From: Otatea glauca
Lineage: Eukaryota; Streptophyta; Magnoliopsida; Poales; Poaceae
Length of the DNA stretch: 64,000 bases
NCBI GenBank assembly: GCA_036346275.1
Contig: CM070713.1
Span: 63,111,567 to 63,175,566 of the forward strand
Direction of reading: 5' to 3'
Shown here piece after piece: positions 57,121 through 64,000 of this stretch. Both the position numbers and the translations under genes were made by a program. The stretch's first letter is position 1. Each line of letters opens with the position of its first letter. The notes beneath the pieces are model-generated. The model was not told the DNA's origin. It was given only the letters and a program-made list of their open reading frames with translations, and did not search any database.

Positions 57121-57264
57121 CTTGCTTGATCGACTTTGAGTATATTTTTCCATCTATCTTACCGATTGCAGGATCAAATCAGTTGGCATACCTCGAACCG
57201 TAGAACCGGGTGTTCGTCAGGTGTGTTGAGGCCGATTAACCCTCTTCACGTTTTTGGCGCCAAT
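57121..57264 (+). repeat. 3' LTR remnant of gypsy G
   Basis: It matches the last ~140 bases of the 5' LTR (about 33935-34077), ending 'ttggcgccaat'. The 5' four-fifths of this LTR is gone, replaced by the F LTR. The following aggaa (57265-57269) pairs with aggta before the 5' LTR. Confidence 0.8.
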
Positions 57265-57266
57265 AG

Positions 57267-57365
57267 GAACCAATAACAATTTTGCTTCGAGTACACAATG
57301 AACCATACCAGGAGTTTCCAAGTTCTTTGCTAAGTACAAACAAGGATTCGTACCAGAAGTGTTAA
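57267..57365 (+). pseudogene. 3' part of an unknown ORF split by element G
   Basis: In the same frame as 33209-33437 the sequence continues after G with EPITILLRVHNEP and ends at TAA (57363-57365) after 32 codons. The junction codon for Glu is regenerated if the target duplication is removed. The combined frame is about 108 residues. I do not recognise a family. The composition is coding-like and unlike the retroelements around it. Confidence 0.5.
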
Positions 57366-58456
57366 ACAACCTCAACTCGACGATTTCGACTTGTCTCGAC
57401 TTTGTTCCATAACTCGACTTTATATTAAGTATTGACATACACTTTATTATGGCGAATGTTCTAGCGCTGGTTCCATCAACACCATTGCCTGTGTTACCTA
57501 ATGCCATGCCTTGGCGCTATCCTGTGCCACCTCTATTGACAATCTTGCACCTCAGGAGATAGTCGCGTTCTATCAAGAGACTATTTCAGCTCTATTTTAA
57601 CTTTTTTTCTATTGGAGGTAGTGTTCATTGCAATTAAGGCTGTTATATCTATTATTGTCATCGTTTATACGGGATTACTCATTAGCGATTTTTTTGACGA
57701 TCTATCGTCTTCTACGGGTTACTACGACAAGAACTGCATAAGTCAGGCTTTCAGCATAATACGTTTGATTAAGGAGGCTTAAGGAAAAACAAAAATAAAA
57801 AATCAATGTCAGTTGCAGGGACAACCGGATTTGGTGTTTCAATCACCGTTATGGATATGTTGTAATCTAGATCACCTACGTGATCGTTATGGTGGCTTTG
57901 GCAACATTAATTCTCAAGAATTTAATAACATCATGATGGTAGCTAGCATGATACTATCTATAAATTTGATGTCGTTTTGCTCCAAATTACAATTACTTTT
58001 CAGTTGACGGTTTGTTGTACGTGATGGCCACATGTGTAAGTTGTTCTCTAATGAGCGTTGTTTGTCGAGTTTTATGTTCTTGGTGGAGCATGCCAGATTC
58101 TATGATGAGTTTGCTATCTATCCAACGCCATTGGTGATGTTTTGGCTTATGTCGTTCTATGATTGAGCATTTGTCTTAAAAGGTTAGTTGCATAGACTTA
58201 GACTTTTGCTGTGGTTATGAATTATTGAAGACCCATATTAGTTTGTATACTTTGTTGATAGCTATGTGTTTAGACCTATCGGTAGTTTGCTCAATTTTGC
58301 TTCACAAGAATTGTTTAGATAAGACTTTCAGTATTTCTTGTTGAAGATTAGTCCGACGGACTTTTGAGGCACAAGATTGTTTCATGAAGACTTATTTTAA
58401 AAGAGTTTGATGTTTCGACTATAGGAGTGAATTCGTTTCAAGGTAGAGATTTCTAG
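57366..58456. other. Spacer, nothing recognised
   Basis: T-rich, low-repeat DNA. A 37-codon Pro/Leu-rich frame starts at 57449 and a 64-codon frame at 57813-58007; neither has a known domain. It could be intron or UTR of the split gene, or an old element, with no way to decide here. Confidence 0.4.
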
Positions 58457-58689
58457 TGTGATCCGAATTCTTCATCGTGTCCATATCCGAGCCATGTTAG
58501 ACATGGCAATGATAGGTGCATCTGACTCTAATTTGGTTTCCTTGTCCGTTCTGAACTTTATTCTCTAGCCTATATATGTACTACTGTAATCGTATGGTTT
58601 AAATATCATGAAGTTCCTTGTACTTATAATATCTCCTTTTATAATGATTTTGCTCTCGTACGTCTGTGTTTTTCTACTAGCGTTTTCAA
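58457..58689. repeat. Dispersed repeat, copy 2, upstream of the ERF gene
   Basis: The second copy of the block at 8951-9199, same orientation, similar over about 230 bases. It ends about 170 bp upstream of the ERF gene TATA box, so it may contribute to that gene's promoter region. LTR-like, with clean termini not resolved. Confidence 0.6.
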
Positions 58690-58862
58690 CGTAAAGACTC
58701 CTCTCATCCTCTGGCTCTATTTTACAACATTGAGTCTGGGGAACAAACGATAGGTTGCACAATGCAGTCAAACAGGCTTCAAAATCCCGAGCCATGCTGA
58801 TGCTGGTGCTAAACTGAGAAAAGATGGGGTTAATTTTCTTCTCTCTCTCTCCACCCCGGCCC

Positions 58863-58870
58863 TATAAGTA
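58863..58870 (+). promoter_or_regulatory. TATA box of the ERF gene
   Basis: TATAAGTA in 'gccctataagtagacg', 138-145 bases before the start codon. A start of transcription about 30 bases downstream would give a short, intronless leader of roughly 110 bases with CT-rich and CA-rich sequence. A CT-repeat (58840-58852) precedes it. Confidence 0.65.
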
Positions 58871-59007
58871 GACGAGGCCAGCTTAGCTTTCTTCTCGCAG
58901 CTGCACTTGCGCACACCTTCAAAGTCCAAACAGCTCTTGGGTTCTCCCTTGCCGACCTCTGCTTAACTCTGCAAACTCTCGAGCACAAGCCGCAGACGTA
59001 CAAGGCC

Positions 59008-59961
59008 ATGGACTTCAGCGTCGACATCGAAGATTTCTCCCTCCAGCTCATCCGCGAGCAGCTGCTCGGCGGCGAGGCGTGCCAGCCGGCCGTCCCCGCC
59101 TTCGCCGCGCAGCCGTCTTTCCAGCCCACGGCTTTCTTGCCGCAGCAGCAGCAGCAGCCGGCTGGGACGTACGTGGACTTGACAAATGAGTATGCGGATG
59201 CCGCTGCCTCGGTGGCCGGTGAGGCGGCCTTCCGGGCGGAGCCGGTCATGATACTGTTCGGAGGCGAGCCGTCCCCTGTGTCGGACCCCCGGAGGCCGTC
59301 GCTTACGATTTCGCTGCCTCCGACGTCGCACGCCTGGGCCTCGGCGGGGGTTGCGCCGCTGCCGGCACAGGCCGCGGCCGCCGCGGACGTGAACGACTAC
59401 CGTAAGTACCGCGGCGTGCGGCAGCGGCCGTGGGGCAAGTTCGCGGCGGAGATCCGCGACCCAAAGAAGCGCGGGTCCCGCGTGTGGCTCGGCACGTACG
59501 ACACGGCCATCGAGGGCGCGCGCGCGTACGACCGCGCCGCCTTCCGCATGCGCGGCAACAAGGCCATCCTCAACTTCCCCAACGAGGTCGGCTCCCGCGG
59601 CGCCGACTTCCTGGCCCCACCGCCCCCACCACCGCCGTCGCAAACCGCGCGCGCGGCACCGACATCCCACAACAAACGGAGGCGTCACGAGGCGGCCGAG
59701 CCCGACGTCGAGGTGGTCCGGAAGATCGCAAAGTCCGTCGAGACCGAGGCGTCCACATCGCCGGCGTCGTCGCTGGCTTCAACGACGGCCTCGACGGTGA
59801 CGTCCACCTCCTCCTCATCCTCGTCGGAGGCCGGCGGCAGCGAGACGTTCCCGCTGACGCCGTTGAGCTGGACGTGGGATCAATGGGAGGGGGTGTTCGG
59901 CAGCCTGTCGCCTCTCTCACCGCACCCGCAGCTGGGCTCCCCGGAGGTCACCGTGAACTAA
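59008..59961 (+). CDS. AP2/ERF transcription factor, group IX (ERF5/6-like)
   Basis: A single exon of 317 residues; the start context 'aaggccATGG' is strong. One AP2/ERF domain lies at about 132-192: KYRGVRQRPWGKFAAEIRDP, then RVWLGTYDTAIEGARAYDRAAF and ILNFP. The A and D in AAEIRD are the ERF-type residues, so it should bind GCC-box DNA rather than the DREB element. The N-terminus has a group-IX-like motif (FSLQLIREQLLGG). A basic KRRR at 223-226 is a likely nuclear signal. A Ser/Thr-rich stretch occupies 246-275. The C-terminus PLTPLSWTW...LSPLSPHP (282-307) resembles the group IXb activation region with Ser-Pro/Thr-Pro sites known as MAP-kinase targets in Arabidopsis ERF5/6/104. Genes of this group act in stress, ethylene/jasmonate and defence responses. 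The gene appears intact; the exact orthologue is undecided. Confidence 0.95.
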   Translation: MDFSVDIEDFSLQLIREQLLGGEACQPAVPAFAAQPSFQPTAFLPQQQQQPAGTYVDLTNEYADAAASVAGEAAFRAEPVMILFGGEPSPVSDPRRPSLTISLPPTSHAWASAGVAPLPAQAAAAADVNDYRKYRGVRQRPWGKFAAEIRDPKKRGSRVWLGTYDTAIEGARAYDRAAFRMRGNKAILNFPNEVGSRGADFLAPPPPPPPSQTARAAPTSHNKRRRHEAAEPDVEVVRKIAKSVETEASTSPASSLASTTASTVTSTSSSSSSEAGGSETFPLTPLSWTWDQWEGVFGSLSPLSPHPQLGSPEVTVN

Positions 59962-61129
59962 GCGGTTATCCGGTCGACTAATTAAGCTAACAGCTGAACG
60001 TACTTATCGACATAAATGTTGAGATATATACTACATGTATTTGGAGGATAATAATAATCAGAAATGATACTAGTATGCATGGAGTGTGATTTTGATGTGA
60101 TAATTAATATTGTAAAGTAAGTGAAGATCGAAGGGTTTTTGTGTGCTTGTTTATGTGTTTTTGGATCAGATCGATCGATGTACATCTCTGTAGTTATGTT
60201 TGGCCTTTTGGTGCCATAAATTTGATTTGGACTCAGCTACAAATAGGAGTCACAACGCAAAACATCAATATACATGCGTTAGCAATAGGGTCTTTATATG
60301 CTGTGAATGCAGTACCTTTCCCTGTTTTTAGAATTTAGACTCTTCCATTGTAGTTTCACAGGCTGTTTGTAACTCAAAATTCATACTCCCCTGGTGATTT
60401 TTAAAAGGCGCGGTTTGATTTGATGTGGTTTTCAAAGTTGAACTTTGATAATTAATTTTTTTATAATATTTTGTTCATAGCTACAAAATCATAACCATAA
60501 AAAAGTATTTTCAAATATAAATCTAACAGAATCACTTTCGTATCGTATAATCTATATATTGTTAGATTAATTGTTAATCAAAGATTACAAACTTAAAATC
60601 TCGAGATGTGTAAAGTTTTATAAAAATAAACAGGCGGGGTAGCTCTATCTAGTCGATGATCAACTGGTGTCCGTTTCACGCATGTATATATTGACTCCCT
60701 CCATATCGGAATCATTGGATCATGGATATCATGTGGTGTACTAGACACTACGCAAACAATTAAGGTCGTCGATTTAAGTGTTAGCGTAGGAAGTTCTTGA
60801 TCTAACATGGTCAGGGCCGGGCAATCATTTAAAGCTGTGTCGTCAAATTGCTTAATATACTCTTATACGATCCGGTGGAGTTCTCGTCTCCACGCGTAGC
60901 CACGTCATTTTCGCACGATGTGCTCTCTTCGTGTTGCGCCACATCGCCGGCTTTGCGTACCTGTTTATGTGGGTTAAGTAATTTAACCTGCTCCATTCAA
61001 CGCAACGGTGTCATAGTGCAGCGGTAACGCGCCTCGCTCCCGCTCAACCCATCGCGCATCGCCCTGCGTTTTTTCCCCACGCGACATATGGTGAGGCCGT
61101 GCGGCGCTGGCACGTGACGTTGAAATTTT
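59962..61129. other. 3' flank of the ERF gene and spacer
   Basis: 60000-60350 is T-rich and probably contains the 3'UTR. 60380-60620 is very AT-rich, and 60850-61100 is CG-rich. No second gene is recognised; short frames (60141-60338, 60593-60808) lack domains. Confidence 0.45.
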
Positions 61130-61870
61130 TTTTGTGAAAAGGCCTCCGGAAATTCCTGAAATTACATCAGGTCCTTTTTTACGGAAAAGCCATAAAAAAT
61201 TCCAAAATTCATTTTTTTAACGCATAGTCCCCCCAAAAAATCGAAAATTACGTCCGGTCAGCTTTTTTCTGAGAAGACCTCCGGAAAATTTCTGAAATTA
61301 CATCTGAGTCCGTGTTGGCGCTCGATTTTTTGGTGAAAAGACCCCTAGAAGTCTCTAAAATTACATTCACATCCTTTTTTATGCGAAAAGGCACCTAAAA
61401 TTTTTTGAAATTCATTTTTCCTCCCATAGGCCATATGAAAATCCCAAAATCTATATTTTTTTTGTGGAAAGGCCTCCAAAAAAAACCCAAAATCGTTTTT
61501 CTTTCGCGTGCCCCCCTGAAAATTCCAAAACTACATCTGTGTCTGCTTTTCCTGAGAAAACCTCTAAAAAACCGAAAACCATTTTCCTTTCGCGTAGCCC
61601 CCCCCCCCCCCCAATTCCAAAATTACGTCCTTGTTCGCTTTTCCCAAGAAGACCCTCTCGGAAATTTTCAAAATTATATCTAAGTACGTTTTGCTGCGCG
61701 ATTTTTTACCTAACAGCTTTCAAAAATTCCCGAAATTATGTCCAAGTTTTGTTTTGCATAAAGGCCCTAAAAAATCCGAAATCCATTTTCCCCCGTAGCC
61801 CCTGCGAAAAAAAAAATCTGAAATTGGTTTTTACAGGCCGCGTGATTTTTATCCGCTCGACGGTGGCGGC
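61130..61870. repeat. Degenerate tandem repeats, GAAAAGGCCTCC type
   Basis: A 100-130 bp unit recurs six or seven times: 'gtgaaaaggcctcc', 'aaaattcctgaaattacat', 'tccgttttt'. Copies start near 61134, 61270, 61345, 61470, 61555, 61650 and 61760. A run of about 15 C residues is at 61598-61612. Frames across the block (61405-61683, 61464-61889) are the repeat read through. It resembles the block at 1380-2100 in texture though not in sequence. Confidence 0.55.
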
Positions 61871-62314
61871 TTCAGCCGCACGCATCTAGTTCTAGAGATG
61901 TCCGGACGTAGACAATGGCCAGCTAGCTTCCGGGTCACAGTGCCTAAACTCGCGTTCTTGACATGCATCACGCATATAGCATGTTTCGCTGTACGTGCTG
62001 CACACGTTTCAAAGACGAGAGCCTAGCTTCCGAGTTCCAAAGCTCCTCACGTAGTAGCACGTGACACGTGTAAGTATTAAGCAATACGGGAGGCACGAGA
62101 GCAACGAACGAAAACCCCACAACGGCCAAGGAACCATCAGTGAGACGGCCCAGGGCACCGACGGGCTAACGACCTGGCCGGGCAGCAGGACGAACGGGGA
62201 GGGCAGGCAAGAGGCCACGCAAGGCAAGCAACACGGGAGGACGCACGGCGATCGGTCGGGAACACACGCGAGCGTACGGTGGGGGCGCCGGGAGCTCAGG
62301 GATTCTTTCCGGCT
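61871..62314. other. GC-rich spacer, no gene
   Basis: Positions 62050-62300 are CG-rich and open in several frames on both strands (62061-62390 plus, 62009-62386 minus), which is expected of GC-rich non-coding DNA. No domain is recognised. Confidence 0.5.
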
Positions 62315-62317
62315 TAA

Positions 62318-63199
62318 GGCCTTGTTTGGGTGCGAGGGAAGGTATTCCCTGGGAAATTTAACCATGGGTGAGATTTTCTTGGTCACATGAGACCCCTGTG
62401 GAACTCAATCTCCAGCATAGCATTTGGGAGTTGCAGGGGGAATCCCATCCGAATGCACAAAAATTGAAAGCAAAAAAATTGGAAGCAAGGTAAGGTTCAG
62501 CGGATGTAGATTCAGAACTAAAGTTTAAAATTTCAAATTCGTCAATTCCAACACAGGAAGCATAGACAGGAAGATTCAATCATGCTACTATCCCCCTTTC
62601 TAGTTCTCTTCCCAATCTCGTCAATTACCCCAAATTCTGCTACTAGATTGTATGATCCGATATCTCATGAACTTGGGACATAACAATCTGGCAGCCGAGA
62701 TAGCGACATGGTGCCCGCGTATGGCAGCCAGGGAGCCTAGTGGCTGGTGCTCATGGTGGGGTCAACGACCACAGCCTTCGTCTTCCTCGCGGACCGTTGT
62801 TGTAGTGTGCTGCAATCATTGCCGGTGAGTGCTCAAACAACTAAATCTGGAGAGCAGCCACCACCTATGAACTTTCGCACACGTCCATGGCCTCCAGATA
62901 AGACAGTGGCGGCGGCGCAATAGTGAGAGAGACCAACGTTGCAAGAGAAACAATGGTGACTTGGCGAGTTAGCATCATGGAGGAACGGCATTGCGTCGCG
63001 CGATGGGGAAAAAGCATATCACCTTAGGACACGATTTTTTCTATCCCTGTGAGTTGGCGTGGAAAGGATTGGGGTTTCCTCTCCTAGGGCTGTTTCCAAA
63101 TGGCCCTCCAGGTCGGATCCGAGAAAACTCCCACATGGGTTTCCACCCATATGGATCTGCTCGGGATCTCAGCTGGGATTTGGTCTCCCAAACAAGACC
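62318..63199. mobile_element. PIF/Harbinger-like non-autonomous element, 882 bp
   Basis: The left end GGCCTTGTTTGGGTG and the right end (reverse complement) GGTCTTGTTTGGGAG form inverted termini, flanked by TAA on both sides (62315-62317 and 63200-63202). GGCCTTGTTTGG ends with a 3 bp TAA/TTA duplication are typical of PIF/Harbinger elements in grasses. Subterminal text is also mirrored ('cctgggaaatttaaccatggg' against 'cccatgtgggagttttctc'). No transposase ORF is seen; the small frames inside are not called. Confidence 0.82.
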
Positions 63200-63202
63200 T
63201 AA

Positions 63203-64000
63203 GAGTAGTAATATTACCAGTACGACGTACAAGTAGGTTTCTCCATTGTGAATAAAACATCGTGCCCAATCAAGGGCAGATCTAGGCCTCGGGCAGTCTG
63301 GACAATGGTACGGGGCTTAGACCAACAAGCAAAAATAGAAAACTCCTCTATATATAGCGAAAATTTCAAGTTCTTGTCTGAGACATCCAGATCAGCAGCA
63401 CACAATCCTTCCCTCCCTAGCACACGAAGTCAGCGCAATAGCGCGCTACCGTCCGTGACAGCCCACAACACACAAAGTTGAGAAGTGAGAAACCCTATAG
63501 ACTATCAGGATCCTCCTCCTCTCTCTTGTGGATGAGATGAGAGCTTAAGATCGAGGCGCAATGGTACCTCAAGCTCCGAGACGGCAAGCCCTGTGCCCTC
63601 CTCAATCAGTCAAGCTATCCATCGGCCGCTGTCAACTCTTGGTGATTTTCTCTTAATCTTTACTTTGTCGCATTGCATTACCTACACATTCCCAAATTAG
63701 CCAATTAGGGATTAATTGATTGAATTCAATTTGATGTAATACACACACAATTTTTTCATTGGTATATCGTCTTATTGAATTGGTATTTATTTTACCCATT
63801 GCAACCGCAATATTATAAAGAATCTTCTCAGCTACAAACATTGTTAAGACTGAGTCGTGGAATAAGATAAGTGACAAATAGATAAATGATAGCATGGTAT
63901 GATATATTTGCAAGCATTGAAAATAACAAGATTTTACAGCGTTTTCAAAATATGAGGTCACGTAAGCAAAAACTATCTTGTGCTATGGGTATGTTACATT
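63203..64000. other. Right-edge region, possible gene start
   Basis: A TATA-like box at 63348-63357 is followed by a CT/CA-rich stretch and, from about 63560, a short coding-like frame 'WYLKLRDGKPCALLNQ' ending at TGA near 63641. An ATG two bases upstream in another frame gives unrelated text. If this is an exon, most of the gene lies elsewhere or is spliced. 63650-64000 is AT-rich and empty. Confidence 0.25.
63348..63357 (+). promoter_or_regulatory. Candidate TATA box
   Basis: CTATATATAG in a locally mixed-composition region, about 200 bases before the coding-like frame near 63560. It is supported by sequence only. Confidence 0.3.

Larger units (their letters stand above)
33440..57264 (+). 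mobile_element. Ty3/gypsy retrotransposon G (Tat-like), nested host
   Basis: The 5' LTR is 33440-34077, gag about 34500-35590, an RNase H remnant 35640-36360, integrase 36367-37410, and the end of the 3' LTR 57121-57264. The interior past integrase is replaced by Sirevirus F, itself split by Sirevirus C. Protease and RT are missing: gag runs almost directly into the sequence preceding RNase H. The RNase H and integrase style (GKWAYALIEFDL; HQSAYKMKW) resembles plant Tat/RIRE2-type elements. The flanks aggta and aggaa are a probable 5 bp target duplication with one change. All frames are broken, so it is inactive. Confidence 0.8.

Noticed and set aside
59430..59981. 183-codon plus-strand frame and 241-codon minus-strand frame over the ERF gene
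   Set aside because: Arg/Gly-rich shadow translations of a GC-rich exon. The AP2 domain is in the 59008 frame.
60380..60710. Stowaway-type MITE from 'ctccc' words at both ends
   Set aside because: The words are in the same orientation, not inverted, and no TA duplication is evident.

Overview
The window is nuclear DNA from a plant, almost certainly a grass (Poaceae). The evidence is two GC-rich plant transcription-factor genes, grass-type Tourist/PIF-Harbinger and hAT elements, and nested Ty3/gypsy and Sirevirus-type Ty1/copia retrotransposons. The species cannot be named from the sequence alone.

Layout. 1-3130: degenerate tandem repeats and a Tourist-like MITE. 3135-6119: an intact three-exon GT-2/GTL1-type trihelix transcription factor. 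6900-7850: a probable non-autonomous DNA transposon. 8950-9200: a dispersed repeat, followed to about 10760 by DNA that includes a piece of the plastid trnA-UGC gene and is probably organelle-derived. 10766-32130: a minus-strand gypsy element (A). Its gag is split by an 11.9 kb Sirevirus-like element (B, GCAGG duplication) that has 3.4 kb LTRs, one gag ORF and no pol. Each LTR of A carries a further insert: a solo LTR at 10874-11530 and a hAT element at 31347-32105. 33440-57264: a plus-strand gypsy element (G), broken by a minus-strand Sirevirus relative of B (F). F is split by a 13.6 kb plus-strand Sirevirus (C, TTCTC duplication), and C carries a 1350 bp solo LTR (GTACT duplication). G sits inside a short reading frame that stays open across its two flanks. 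57370-58860: spacer with a second copy of the 8950 repeat. 59008-59961: an intact single-exon group IX ERF gene. 60000-64000: degenerate repeats, a PIF/Harbinger-like element (62318-63199), and a possible promoter near the right edge.

Only the trihelix gene and the ERF gene look like functional host genes. They are about 53 kb apart, separated almost wholly by retrotransposons, and nothing suggests they work together. I found no CRISPR array, operon or biosynthetic cluster.

The least explained signals are in the LTRs of B and F. Many different inverted repeats there share one constant 7-base loop (AACACAT), and there are arrays of interrupted palindromes CGGT-N3-ACCG whose three-base spacer differs between elements. 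Also notable are a five-copy 27-residue repeat in the B gag protein, a run of CxxC pairs in the C gag extension, and the open frame split by G.
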